NCBI RefSeq assembly: GCF_040939455.1
Contig: NC_134115.1
Coordinates: forward strand, 25,880,727-25,944,726
Source of the DNA: Microcebus murinus
Taxonomy: Eukaryota; Chordata; Mammalia; Primates; Cheirogaleidae
DNA: 64,000 bases
Direction: 5' to 3'
The first letter of the stretch is position 1; each line of letters begins with the position of its first letter. The notes below the pieces were generated by a model. It was not told where the DNA came from. It ran no database searches and saw only the letters and a list, made by a program, of their open reading frames with translations. Both the position numbers and the translations under genes were made by a program. Shown piece by piece: positions 12,626-25,049 of the stretch.

Positions 12626-13789
12626 GATAGTTCCCTCCCTAGAAGGTCAGTGTTGCTGCCCCAAGCAGGCCTTCTCCGATGCTGAGAAGCACCCAGGATG
12701 TTTTCATTTTAGAAGGTTCTGGCATCTTAAAATATGAAGAAATGCCAAAACAAATTTTCAATAATACCAGTGCCTTTGAAATGTTTATATCTAACAAACG
12801 AATGCTTTGAAATACAATATACTCTATGATGATATTTACAAGCTAACTATAGAATTTTTTTTAAAAAAGATGCCACAGACAGCCTAGCCCAGCAATGCAA
12901 CATGAGTTTAAAATGCACACTATACATCCTCTTCTGAATCTGTTCATTGTGCTTTTGCCTGTGTGTACAGCCTTATTTGGAAGCGACATTTGAAATATAA
13001 CTTTCGAGTCCTTTGAAATATTAATATAAATGCTGTGTTTTAAGGCCTTACTCCCACTCACTCCCATCTTTTCATAGCATTTGCCTCCACCCATTTATGG
13101 CAAAGAAACCACAAGCAAATAATGAAGAAAATTGGGTAAGACTTTCCCTGAAAAGAGGTGGAAGGAAAAGCTTAGAGGAGCCAAATGAGGCCGTTGTGAG
13201 TGGGATCTACTTTTGGGTTGAGCAGAGAGGAATTTCTCTCCACAACCCCCTAGCAACTCATTCATGCTGCCAAGGAGGCCTTGACCCCATGTGGAAAAGC
13301 AGAGTCTCACACCAATCTCCCAGGAGGGTGACTGGGATGACAGCCCTGACAATCAAGCCAATGAATTAGCTGGGTATGACCAGAACAATGTTCCCCAGAC
13401 ATCCCTGGCAAAAGTAAACTATTCCCCCTGCAGAGAGGCACTAAGAGTTTATAACATTTAAACTGAGACTGTTTTTCTGAAGACATGACAAGGCACCAAT
13501 GAACACTGAGTACTGGGTACGCTTTTAGATGATGAACTATTTTAATTGCAAGAGAAATAAACAGTAAGAGATTTAAAGTGATTGCTATAATGACAGGCCC
13601 AAAAAACCCAACAACACAGTAATACATTTATAACTGGAAACTGCAGATTAAAGTATAACATTAAATATACACCAGGATATTACCTACCCATGCTTTTGTA
13701 GAATTGTAGGGTTCGTGACAAGATGTCACTGTTTTATGGGTTATTAAATTGTAGAAAAAGAATTATAGATGCACAGATCGTGTAGAGAA
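12626..13789. other. Unassigned sequence
   Basis: About 1.2 kb. Frames of 77-106 codons on both strands near 12.9-13.6 kb overlap one another and show no domain I recognise. No repeat assigned. Confidence 0.45.
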
Positions 13790-14085
13790 AGGTTCCCCGA
13801 TGTAGTAAAAGAGCACAGGCTCTGGCCTCCTTCTCATCTTCGATTCCCTCCTTAAGCCCCTGCAATCTGGCTTCTGCCCGCATCATTGCCCAGCCCCCAA
13901 TTCCCTGAACCTGCCTTTGCCAAGAATGAAAACTCATTTTTGCTAACTCCACAGGACACTTTTCAGTCTTGCCTTATTTGATCTTCGTTCATAGTACTTA
14001 GCTCTGGACAATCCTCTCCTTTCTGAAATACTCTCATTCTTGGCTTCCTAGACGTCATCTCTTGGATGTCACCTGGTCACCTTAT
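13790..14085 (+). repeat. Ancient interspersed repeat, class not settled
   Basis: Pyrimidine-rich text such as 'cccctgcaatctggcttctg' and 'cttggcttcctagacgtca' resembles an old mammalian repeat (L2 5' part or similar). Weak assignment. Confidence 0.35.
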
Positions 14086-14698
14086 CCAGTCCCCTGCAAA
14101 CACCAAATGCTTCTTTCTTTTTTTTTTTTTATTTCGGCATATTATGGGGGTACAGATTTTAAGGTTTCAATAAATGCCCATTCCCCCCCCTCCCCCCACA
14201 AGTCTGAGTCTCCAGCATGACCATCCCCCAGATGGTGCACATCTCACTCATTATATATGTATATACCCGCTCCCTTCCTCCCTCCCACCTGCCCAAACCC
14301 TATTACTGTAGTACCTATGTGACCACTTAGGTGCTGTTCAGTTAATACCAATTTGCTGGTGAGTATATGTGGTGCTTGTTTTTCCATTCTTGGGAAACTT
14401 CACTTAGTAGTATGGGTTCCAGCTCTAACCAGGAAAATATAAGAGGTGCTATATCACCGTTGTTTCTTAGAGCTGAATAGTACTCCATGGTATACATACA
14501 CCACATTTTATTAATCCATTCTTGGATTGATGGGCACTTGGGCTGTTTCCACAGCCTTGCAATTATGAATTGTGCTGCTATAAACATTCAAGTGCAGGTG
14601 TCTTTTTTGTAGAGTGTCATTGGATCATTTGGGTAGATGCCCAGCAATGGGATTGCTGGATCAAATGGTAGATTCACTTGTATGGCTTTAAGGTATCT

Positions 14699-16606
14699 TC
14701 ATATTGCTTTCCACAGAGATTGAACTAGTTTGCAGTCCCACCAGAAGTGTAGGAGTGTTCCTCTCTCTCCGCATCCACGCCAGCATTTATTGTTTGGAAA
14801 CTTTTTGATAAAGGCCATTCTCACTGGGGTTAAGTGATATCTCATTGTGCTTTTGATTTGCATTTCCCTGATGATTAGGGATGTTGAGTATTTTTTCATA
14901 TGTTTGTTGGCCATTCTTCTGTCTTCTTTAGAAAAGTTTCTTTTCAAGTCCTTTGCCCACTTTTTAATGGGGTTATTTGATTTTTTCTTCCTGATTTTCG
15001 TGAGTTCTAAGTATATTCTAGTTATCAGTCCCTTATCGGATGCATAGGATACAAAAATTTTCTCCCATTCTGTAGGTTGTCTGTTTACTTTCATGACTAT
15101 TTCTTTGGCTGTGCAGAAGCTTTGTAGTTTGATCATGTCCCATTTATTTATTTTTGTTGCTGCTGTGATTGCCTTTGGGGACTTCTTCATAAACTCTTTG
15201 CCCAGGCCGATGTCTAGGAGACTGTTTCCAACTTTTTCCTCTAGAATTCTAATAATTTCATACCTTAGGTTTAAGTCTGTTATCCAGCGTGAGTTGATTT
15301 TTATGAGAGGTGAAAGATGTGGGTCCTGTTTTAGCCTTCTACAGGTGGCTATCCAGTTTTCCCAGCACCATTTATTGAAAAGGGATTCTTTTCCCCAGCA
15401 TATGTTTTTGTCTGCTTTGTCAAAGATTAGATGGCTATATGAGGATGGTTTTATATCAGGATTCTCACATCTGTCCAACTGATCCATATTCCTATTTTTG
15501 TGCCAATACCATATTAATTTAATTACTACAGCTTTGTAGTATAGTTTGATATCTGGCATATTAATGCCTCCCATTTTGTTTTTGTTGCCTAGAATTGCTT
15601 TTGATATTCGGGGTCTTCTTTGGTTCCATACGAAGCGTAAAATTATTTTTTCTATATCTGTGAAGAATGCTGATGGGATTTTAATAGGTATTGCATTGAA
15701 TCTGTAGATCAGTTTGGGTAGTATAGACATTGTGATGATGTTGAGTCTGCCAATCCACGAGCATGGTATGGATTTCCATCTGTTTACATCGTCTGCTATT
15801 TCCTTCCTCAGTGTTTCATAGTTCTCCCTATAGAGGTCTTTTACGTCCTTGGTTAAGTATATTCCTAGGTACTTTAATTTCTTTGTTGCTATTGTGAAGG
15901 GAATCGAGTCTTCGATTTGGTTCTCAATTAGATTGTTGTTGGCACATATGAATGCCTCTGATTTCTGTGTATTGATTTTGTATCCTGAGACTTTACTAAA
16001 TTTATTGATCAGTTCCAGGAGTTTCTTGGTTGAATCTTTGGGGTTTTCTAGATATAATATCATATCATCAGCAAACAGTGAAAGTTTGATCTCTTCTGCC
16101 CCTATTTGGATAACTTTAATTCCATTTTCCTGTCTGATTGCTGTAGCCAAGACTTCCAGCACTATGTTGAACAGAAGTGGAGATAGTGGGCAGCCTTGTC
16201 TGGTTCCAGTTCTAAGTGGGAATGATTTCAATTTTTCCCCATTCAGTATGATGTTGGCTATGGGTCTGTCATATATGGCTTGTATTATTTTTAGGTATGT
16301 CCCTTCTATGCCTATTTTCTTAAGTGTTCGTATCATGAAAGGGTGTTGAATTTTGTCAAAAGCTTTTTCTGCATCTATTGAAAGAATCATGTGGTCTTTG
16401 TTTTTGCTTCTGTTTATGTGGTGAATTGCATTTATAGATTTACGTATGTTGAACCATCCCTGCATCCCTGAGATGAAGTCCACTTGGTCATGATGGATTA
16501 TTTTTTTGATAAGCGTCTGGATTCGGTTAGCTAAGATTTTGTTGAAAATTTTTGCATCTTTATTCATTAGGGATATTAGTCTGTAGTTTTCTTTTTTTTG
16601 TTGCAT
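14699..16606 (-). pseudogene. LINE-1 ORF2, reverse transcriptase to C-terminus (635 codons)
   Basis: ORF2p copies LINE-1 RNA into DNA at the nicked target. This open segment begins in the RT domain. It has '[18 protein letters not shown]' at residues 133-150 and the catalytic FADD at about 178-181, so the RT active site is present. The C-terminal Cys-rich segment reads CWRGCGE then LLHFWWDC, where the 55.6-kb copy has LLHCWWDC, so one conserved Cys is replaced by Phe. The frame ends at a premature stop after LWKAI; the remaining C-terminal residues continue out of frame (14342-14587). The first residues overlap the upstream segment in another frame because of a frameshift at an A run (plus strand T run near 16590). 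Confidence 0.93.
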
Positions 16607-17651
16607 CCTTTCCTGGTTTTGGTATCAGAGTAATACTCACTTCATAAAAGGTGTCGAGTAGGTTTCCATTCTTCTCGATGTTGTGGAATAGTTTCTGCAA
16701 GATAGGTACTAGTTCTTCTTTGTAAGTGTGGTAAAATTCGGGTATGAAGCCATCTGGACCGGGACTTTTCTTTTTAGGGAGATTTTTAATTGCTGTTTCT
16801 ATTTCAGCTGTTGAGATTGGTCTGTTCAGGGAATCTATTTCTTCCTGGTTGAGCCTAGGGAGGCTGTGTGTTTCTAGAAATTTGTCCATTTCCTCTACAT
16901 TTTCCAGTTTGTGTGCATAAAGATTTTTGTAGTATTCATAAATTGTATCTTGTATCTCTTTGGGATCAGTTGTGATATCTCCTTTTTTATTCCTGATGGA
17001 GCTTATTAGAGATTTCTCTTTTCTGCTTTTCATTAGCTTACCCAATGGTGTGTCAATTTTGTTTATTTTTTCAAAGAACCAACTTTTTGTTTTATTAATC
17101 TTGTGAATAGCTTCCCTGTTTTCAATTTCATTTAGTTCTGATTTGATCTTGTTGATTTCACTTCTTCTGCTGGGTTTGGGGTTGGTCTGTTCTTCTTCTT
17201 CCAGCTCTTTGAGTTGTTTCGTTAGATTTTCTATTTGTGATCTTTTTGTCTTTTGGTTATAGGCATTTATGGAGATAAACTTTCCTCTCAGAACTGCTTT
17301 AGCTGTGTCCCAGAGGAGTTGATAACTTGTCTCTCCATTGTCGTTTTCTTCATAGAATTTTTTTATTTCTGTCTTGATTTCTTCATTTATGAAGTAATCA
17401 TTTAGTAGGAGGTTGTTTAATATCCACGTTTTTGTGTAGAAATGTGAGTTTCTGTTACGGTTGATTTCTAGTTTTATTCCACTGTGATCTGAGAAGGTAC
17501 ATGGTATGATTTCTATTTTTTTAAATTTCTTGAGATTTACTTTGTGTCCTAGGATATTGTCAATCTTAGAGAATGTCCCGTGAGCTGATGAGAAGAACAT
17601 ATATTCAGTGGATTTTGGGTAGAATGTCCTGTAGATGTCAGTCAGACCCAA
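16560..17651 (-). pseudogene. LINE-1 ORF2, end of endonuclease to start of RT (363 codons)
   Basis: Contains the end of the apurinic/apyrimidinic-like endonuclease, including '[10 protein letters not shown]' (the catalytic Asp-His pair) near residue 54, a Lys/Glu-rich linker, and the start of the RT domain ('[15 protein letters not shown]', '[10 protein letters not shown]'). It ends by frameshift into the next segment near 16600. The ATG at its start is internal to the original ORF. Confidence 0.93.
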
Positions 17652-17767
17652 TTGTTCCAGGGTTTTGTTAAGTTCATTATTTCTTTATTAATTTTCTGTT
17701 TGGAGGATCTGTCTTGTGCCGTCAGTGGGGTGTTGAAATCTCCGGTGATTATGGAGTTGCTATTAAT

Positions 17768-18217
17768 CTATTTACTTAGATCCAGTAAGGTTTGCTTTAT
17801 GAAACTGGGTGCACCTAAGTTGGGTGCATATATATATAAAATTGTTATCTCTTCTTGTTGAAGTGTGCCCTTCACCATTATATAATGACCCTCTTTGTCT
17901 TTCACTACTTTTGTTGGTTTAAAAACTAAATCGTCTGAAATTAGAACTGCCACGCCAGCCTTCTTTTGGCTTCCACTTGCCTGGAATACTGATCTCCACC
18001 CTTTTACTTTTAGTCTATATGCATCCTTGCAGGTTAGATGTGTTTCCTGAAGACAGCATATACTTGGCCTGTATTTTCTTATCCATTCAGCCAGCCTATG
18101 TCTCTTGAGTGGAGAGTTTAAGCCATTCACATTTATTGAGAGAACTGATAGGTAAGGTAGATTATTGTTCGTTCTGTTGGGTTGGATGTTGTTGCTTTGA
18201 TTTCTCTCTTGAGCCAT
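17768..18217 (-). pseudogene. LINE-1 ORF2, N-terminal endonuclease (149 codons)
   Basis: True N-terminus of ORF2. Endonuclease motifs are visible: 'SINVNGLNSP', 'CLQETHL' (catalytic Glu), 'AGVAVLIS', 'LYIYAPN'. The frame stops at a TAA after 'LDLSK'; the missing piece between here and 17651, which should hold the 'GDFN' Asp-Asn motif, is present in the DNA but interrupted by the stop and a shift. Confidence 0.93.
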
Positions 18218-18306
18218 TGTATTATCTGGCCTTTAATATCTTTGGGTTTTGGTTGTTTTTATATTCGTGAGTTTTTATTATGGTGTTCCGTGCATAACAC
18301 TGTTTT

Positions 18307-19210
<904 letters not shown>

Positions 19211-19473
19211 ATGGCTATATGGCCACTCCATGTGGTAGCCTCAGAGTAGCAGCCTTCTTACATGACAGCTGAAAGCTCTAAAAAAGAAAAAAGCAGACCC
19301 TTATGTCGGGAACTGATCTGACATTCACAGCTAAGCCACGTTATTCTCCTGTTGGACATAAACAATCTCATAAAATACCAATCTCAGATAAAGTTACTTG
19401 GAAGCCATGATAAAATGAAACAAAATAAGCCTACTTCATAGTTTTGTGTAAGCACAAAGGTCACTATATCACC
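19211..19473. other. Unassigned flank of the LINE-1
   Basis: About 260 bp between the LINE-1 truncation point and the inverted-repeat element. Text such as 'ggccactccatgtggtagcc' hints at an old repeat, not assigned. Confidence 0.4.
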
Positions 19474-19475
19474 TA

Positions 19476-20275
19476 CTGTGTTTCTCCAAAAATAAGACCT
19501 ACCTATAAAATAAGCCCTAGCAGGATTTCTAAGCATTTGCGCAATAGAAGCCCTACCCCCAAAATAAGACCTAGTGATGGGCATGGCTACGCCTAATGCT
19601 TTGACTTAGAATTATGAATTTTATCTCACAGATTAAAATGACTGAAACACAAACAGGTTGAGGAGTCTTCCCAAAGCCATGTGGGTGTTGGGGCAAGGAT
19701 TTAAACTCAGGTCTATTTAAAATCAAAGTCCAAGGATGCTAAAGCACAGGCCAGCCAGGGAGATGGGTCTAATTCCCAGGTGGGGGAAGTGATTGAAGAG
19801 CCAGGATTGGCCACATGACTTGGTGAGGGTTACATCACCTGTGCTGGGACCCAAGTCCATGTCTCCTGACTTCAAGGGCTTCTTCCATGCTACCTGAATG
19901 CCCTTTGCTGCCTAAAGAAGGAACTTGCATTTAGGATCACACTAAAGGAGGGATGGAGCAAAGCAGTGCTAGTAGCAGCTCTTGACAGTGCAGCGTATCT
20001 GCACAACCCATGCATTTCATAGGGGAGCAGTAAAGAAGACGAGAGCAGCCCTTCTCATCTGCCCCAGCGTGACAGCTACTATCCCAGTGGTGACCAGAAA
20101 GGTGCGGGCAACCCCACCAACAAGGTGGGCTCCCCCTGTCAGGTCCTGGCTATCCTGTGCATGCTGCAAGCTGAGGCTTTGAGGGAAAATAACACATCCC
20201 CTGAAAAGAAACCCTAGGGTGTCTTCTTGAGGAAATATAAATATAAGACCCTGTCTTATTTTTGGGGAAACACAG
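19476..20275. mobile_element. 800-bp terminal-inverted-repeat element with enclosed host-like DNA
   Basis: Ends are ctgtgtttctccaaaaataa... and its inverse, matching at 22 of the first 23 bases, each flanked by TA (19474-19475, 20276-20277), which suggests a Tc1/mariner-type target. The arms (19476-19592 and about 20190-20275) have the 'aaaataagacctac' and 'cataagccctag'-like text of a short mammalian non-autonomous element. The 600 bp between them is unlike the arms and includes a MIR-like piece, so host DNA seems to lie between two element ends. No transposase is encoded. Confidence 0.7.
19625..19745 (+). repeat. MIR-like piece inside the inverted-repeat element
   Basis: 'agtcttcccaaagccatgtg' followed by 'gcaaggatttaaactcaggtct' follows the MIR core on the plus strand. 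MIRs are far older than the surrounding ends appear to be. Confidence 0.55.
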
Positions 20276-20277
20276 TA

Positions 20278-20934
20278 CTAAATAGTCCTAGAATTCCTCC
20301 CACTTTCTGACAGCATCCAATCTAGACCAAACCTCTCCTTCCTTAACCTTCTCCCAATCACCCAACTAAGGTCCAAATCTTATAACAGGTTCTTTCTAAC
20401 ACCATATTACTGAGACATCCCATGGTTCCCAAGATGTGTATACTTCTTTGCTACTGTGAGCAATAAATCCAATTTGTTTAATGACAGGTGTGTCCCTGGA
20501 GGGCTTTGGTTGAAGGCCACTGACAGCTTCCAAAGCAAGAGTGTCTAGAGAAACCAACATGGCCTTTTCTACACTAGCCTTGGACATCACATAGCATCAC
20601 TTATGCTGTATTGTACTCCTCAGGGGTGTCACAAAGGTCCACCCAGATTCAAGAAGAGACAAAACTCCACCTCTTGATGGAAGGAGTGCCAAAGAATTTG
20701 CAGACATGTTTTAAAACCACTATAACAGCTATATTCAGATGCCCCACAGGCACTCAGTAATCATCATTTCCAGTATGGAATTCATGCCCCATTCTCCTTA
20801 ACATTTCCTTAATATTCCTTAACTTTTCCTTAACATTCACTCAGCCCCACCTGTCCCCAGGTCTTGGCCACTTTCTTAGTGGAAAGTCCAGGTCATTCTC
20901 ACTATTTTCCTGTCATCTCATCACTCACCAAATT
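20278..20934. other. Unassigned sequence
   Basis: About 650 bp. Phrases such as 'gttcccaagatgtgtatact' and 'actccacctcttgatggaag' suggest old repeat DNA, possibly two pieces, but I could not assign a family. A 64-codon minus-strand frame (20396-20590) has no supported function. Confidence 0.4.
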
Positions 20935-22620
20935 GGTTTTTCAGGGTAGATGCACTTGAGCCACATACAGGTGCTGTTGTCAGAACACACTGCAGGTGAG
21001 TTATGGGTTTGGGCAGCTACACCACCTGAGCCTGCTCTTCTGGTTCACAGGAAGCTGCTGCAAAAGCTACCTACAAACAATCAATGGTGGAGAACACAGT
21101 TCAGGCCTAGTTCATAATTGAACTAGTGTGATTTATTGCCTCTAGCCAGAAATAGACTGATGTTGCATTACATCCCCACTCTGGTGGACCTGAGAAAGAA
21201 AGGTGAAGGGAAATCCTCCCAGTGGGCAAAACTATGAGCAACACACTTGATTGTTCAGATGATATGGAAGAAAATATCAGATCTTCAAGTAGATACTAGC
21301 TTCTAAGTAGCAGCAAATGGCTTGACCATTGAACAGAAAAAAATAGATTTGAGGATCAGAGCAAAGGAAATCTGGAAAAGAAGTATGTGGCTGAACCTAT
21401 GGAAATAAACACAAGGCAGAGCTGACGTTAGTGCTTCACTGCAAAGGAAACTCTCAACAACCATATGCTCAGGATGGTCCATCTTGTGACTTTTAGCTAG
21501 TCTTTCTTTAGCCACCCCAGTGCTTGTGCAGAAAAGCCCATAAACAATGTCCCTAGGGCTGCAATGGAGGCTATCCATGGTCCAGAAATGTGGGCTCCCA
21601 CTCACAAAATGTGATCTAGCCACTGCCAATGCTGAATTCCCAACCTGTCAGCAGTGGAGTCTGATGCCATGTCCTTGTTATAGCACCATTCCTCAGGAAG
21701 TCTAGCCACCCAAGCCACCTGGTGAAAAATTAATTCTATCAGAACCATCTACCTTGGAGGTGATAGCAATTTGTCCTCACCAGAATCAACACATATTCTG
21801 CTTATGTATTTGCTTTTCCTTCCCGCGGTTCCTCTAATAGTACCTGCATCCAAGGGCTTATGCAACACCTGATCTATCAATATGGTGTTCCTTACAATAT
21901 TGACTAGGACCAAAGCACCCTTTTATAGCAAAGGATTATCATGGGAGTCACTGGTTTATCATTTACTCTATATCTCAGATATTCCTAAAATGATTGGAAT
22001 AGCCTGATAAGGTAAGGCACCAGGTTGGGGGAAAAAAAAACCTTGTGGGGCTGGGAAATCTCCTTCAGGATATGGTATATATGCAAAACTAATACCTGAT
22101 GTATGGTTCTCTATCTAAGAGCTAAAATACCTGTGTCTAGGAACTAAAGGGTAGATAAATGATCCAACATGTTCATTAGAACTTTCAGTGAACCACTACA
22201 AAAGTTTGTATTTTCTGTCCCTGAAAACTCACATTTTTCTGGATTAGAGATCTTATTTTCTAGAGTAGGGTGATATTTCTACCAAGAAACACATTAATGT
22301 CCTCACTGAGCTGGAGGCTGAAATTACCAACTGATGACGTTGGGTTCCTCAAGCCAGTGACCCAGCAAGCAAAGAAAGGAATTATTGCTTGGCAGAGGTC
22401 ATAGACCATGATTTCCTTAAGGAGCCAAGGTTGCTATACAATAAAGGCAAGAAAGAACATGTCTACAACCCAGGGGATTTCCCAAAACACCTCTTGGTAC
22501 TTCTGTGTCCAATGACACTACCAAATGGGCAATTGCAGCAAATAGGAGCCATAAAAGAGAAGGCAAATAAAACCCTTTAAAACAAGGGTCTGGGTCACCT
22601 CACCAAGGAATCAATAGATA
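20935..22620 (+). pseudogene. ERVL-type endogenous retrovirus pol remnant
   Basis: The nucleotide order fits the RNase H to integrase and downstream part of an ERVL pol gene on the plus strand: e.g. 'gaagggaaatcctcccagtgg' near 21207, 'agcaccattcctcaggaagt' near 21684, 'tttgtcctcaccagaatcaa' near 21770, and 'gggtctgggtcacctcacc' near 22585. All frames are broken by many stops, shifts and small deletions; the longest relevant open piece is about 63 codons. No flanking LTR pair was recognised. Inert and ancient. Confidence 0.6.
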
Positions 22621-23384
22621 ATCGAAATAACACTACTCCAGTATGTGGATATATCATCATTTATTTAGCTAGTCCTTTATTGTTGAGCCTTTAACTTCTA
22701 CATCATTCAAGGTCCAGGTGGGAGACAAAAATAATGACAGCTATTTGAACAGGGAAAATTTAATACCACAAAGTTAAACTACTAAAAGAGATAAAAGAGG
22801 ACTCCAAGGGGTCCCCAGACAATACAAGCTTAAAGAGCAGCTACTATCTTTAGGCTGAGGAAGAAGGATGATAAAGGCCCTAAGGCCTTGGAGATGCCCT
22901 CCTTGACCCAAGATGACATTCAAAACCTCTTCAAAGAGGTAGTGGTTAACACAGACAGCCTGAATTAGCAAAGAAGCTTCACTGAAAGCACAGGCTGGCA
23001 CTGGTCTGTAAGAGCAGCTTAACCTTGCAGTTGAGTGTGGGTGGGTGGGAGCTAGTCTGCAGGGGTGACCTTCCTTTGCTGGGTGCTGTGGGTGGGCCAC
23101 ACAGACCTGGTCTGTAGAAGTGGCCCACTATTGCTGGTAGGTATGGGTTGCCTGACTGAAGCTGCTCCGAAGTGGCTGCTGGGAGGGAAATATGGCCTGT
23201 AGGTGCAGCCCGAGCCTTATTGCATTGCAAAGGTCTCTCCAGTGCCCTCTATTGGTGGAGCTGAACATCCTACCCGCTGGTAAAAGAGAAATGTCTATAT
23301 AGGCTCCAGCTCCAGTAACATCAAGCAGGACAAGGAAGGCAGATTTGGAGCTCAAAGACAATAAACCGACAACTGCCACCATGC
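22621..23384. other. Unassigned, repeat-like sequence
   Basis: About 760 bp downstream of the ERVL pol. It may be a diverged LTR or LINE segment; ends such as 'ggcagatttggagctcaaag' look repeat-like. Includes the decayed tandem units described separately. Confidence 0.4.
22998..23230 (+). repeat. Decayed tandem repeat, unit about 50 bp
   Basis: Related phrases 'ctggtctgtaagagc' (23001), 'ctagtctgcaggggtga' (23052), 'ctggtctgtagaagtgg' (23107), 'agctgctccgaagtgg' (23160) and 'tggcctgtaggtgcagc' (23193) recur at spacings near 51, 55, 53 and 33 bp, with 'ttgctgggt'-like text after several. An old minisatellite or duplicated LTR segment. Confidence 0.5.
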
Positions 23385-23600
23385 AAATTTTCATTGTTAT
23401 AAATAAAATTATTATCAACATTCACGTAATTCTCTGTGGATATCTCATGATCATTTTTCTTAGGGTAGATTCTAAGAGGTAGAATTAATGAATCAATAGA
23501 TTCAAATATTTTTTAAAACTTTGGATATATAATTCAAAAATTTCTCCATAAATGCTCTGCCAATTCATGTTCACCCCGGCAGAGTATGAATACATGAAGC
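23385..23600 (-). repeat. Old LINE-1 (L1M-type) 3' UTR piece
   Basis: Same order as 10.35-10.47 kb: 'agggtagattctaagaggtagaatt' type text, then 'ctctgccaattcatgttcac'. Minus-strand element. Confidence 0.5.
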
Positions 23601-24205
23601 TTAAGTACAGTCTGGGAAATTCTAGGAGAGTGATTTACTAGAACAAATTCTCAGACAGTGAGTGATCTTAGCTGAATGACTAGTTTAGCCAACTCCTGTT
23701 CTCTACTCATTTCCTGTATAGTCTTTCTGTAAAGACATTTTTATTATAGTTTGTTTATTAAAATGGCTATCAAGGCAGAGATAAAACTAAAGTTCTAATA
23801 GTTGACAAAAAAATTTTTAATGTGGTGTGAGAATATCCACAAACAATATCCAGTTCTTTAAAAAAATACAATTCAGAAAAACCAACAGCTATGTCCACAC
23901 TTTTGACTTGAGCACTTGGGAAATACTCAAAACGTTCCCTTGTAAACATCAAAGTTCTCCTCTAATACACTAACTTGCAGAGTTGCTGTGAGGATCAGTG
24001 ACAACATGTTTAAGGCACACAGGGGGACCCCATAAATAGTAGCTTTATTCCCCGGGAGCACTGCTATTAAATTGCTAAAAATCTAGACATATATGTTTTC
24101 CAATTTCCCAAAGTTTTGGGTTTTTTTTTCATTATGTATATAAATATGCTCTTCATGGCAGCTAAAACTTTGTTAAAGCGTTCTGCCCTGATGACTACTG
24201 GTGAC
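23601..24205. other. Unassigned sequence
   Basis: About 600 bp of AT-rich sequence with no assigned feature. Confidence 0.5.
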
Positions 24206-24619
24206 AGATTGCATTTGCACCTCCAGAGGTATTTTCTATACATAGATATAACTAGCTTTGAAAGGACATAAGGAATTAGGGCAACTCACCATTTTAAAGA
24301 AATTGACCTCAGAGAGGGATTCTTCTCCTAAATGTCTCTCACTTGGTTGTCAAGGAGTCTGACTTCAGTCTACCCTGATGCGGCCAATGAAAAGTGCTTT
24401 GGCACAAGAGGGCGGGTGCAAGTATTTACACCAGGCATATTAAACTCATTTTCAGCTAACTCAAAGCATAAAGCAAAAGCATTTGCAGGGATGCTTAGGA
24501 GCAGGATCCCCCTCTAAGATCCTTTTCTTTAAAATGGTGAATTGCCCTTATTCTTTACGTGCTTTCATAGCTAATTACACCAAAGTATAGAAAATCCCTC
24601 TTGAGGTGCAATGCAATCT
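24206..24619. mobile_element. Long imperfect palindrome, candidate palindromic DNA transposon
   Basis: The left arm 24206-24335 is matched by the reverse complement of 24490-24619. Examples: 'aactcaccattttaaagaaa' (24283-24302) pairs with 'tttctttaaaatggtgaatt' (24524-24543), and 'agattgcat' (24206) with 'atgcaatct' (24611). The arms match well over about 130 bp with small gaps; the centre (24336-24489) does not pair. The layout fits a foldback or MITE-like element. No family assigned. Confidence 0.65.
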
Positions 24620-25049
24620 TTCTAAATCTACACCGGTCAGATCTTGAGATCCTTGGAGGTCTATCTGTAGTCACTAATCAATCAACCCATGATAAATTTG
24701 CCTGTACCCAATCTGGCCATTTTTCTCCAGGTTTAGAAGGTAAATAGAATACTTTACACACATAGATGGAGTACCCAGGTTAAAAGCAAAATTTTAAAAA
24801 TCTAGTTTTTAAAATATAACTATGTTTTGTCCTTTTGGCTTTTTTTTTCTTGGTAAAGATGGCCTTGGGAAAGTCACCTCATTTATTTAGTGACTTTAAA
24901 ATGAAAGAAGTTGAACCCGGTAATTTCCTACTCGGGGCATCAAATCCAAGAACACAGGCACAAGCATTGTCAATAGTCTGAAAAATAATGTATCCTTCCA
25001 GTCATATGCTATCATTTAAAAAATTTTGAATTCTTAATTTTATTTTTCG
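24620..25049. other. Unassigned sequence
   Basis: AT-rich. A weak MIR-like phrase ('ttgggaaagtcacctcattt') lies near 24870. Confidence 0.45.

Noticed and set aside
13307..13627. 106-codon minus-strand frame with a hydrophobic start
   Set aside because: The 'membrane-like' run comes from AT-rich sequence; overlapped by other frames and no family recognised.
15849..16349. 166-codon plus-strand open frame (and others at 15093-15482, 14847-15047, 56510-56782)
   Set aside because: These are antisense shadows of LINE-1 ORF2 on the minus strand.
20935..22620. Possible intact retroviral gene
   Set aside because: No open piece longer than about 63 codons in the relevant orientation; many stops and deletions.
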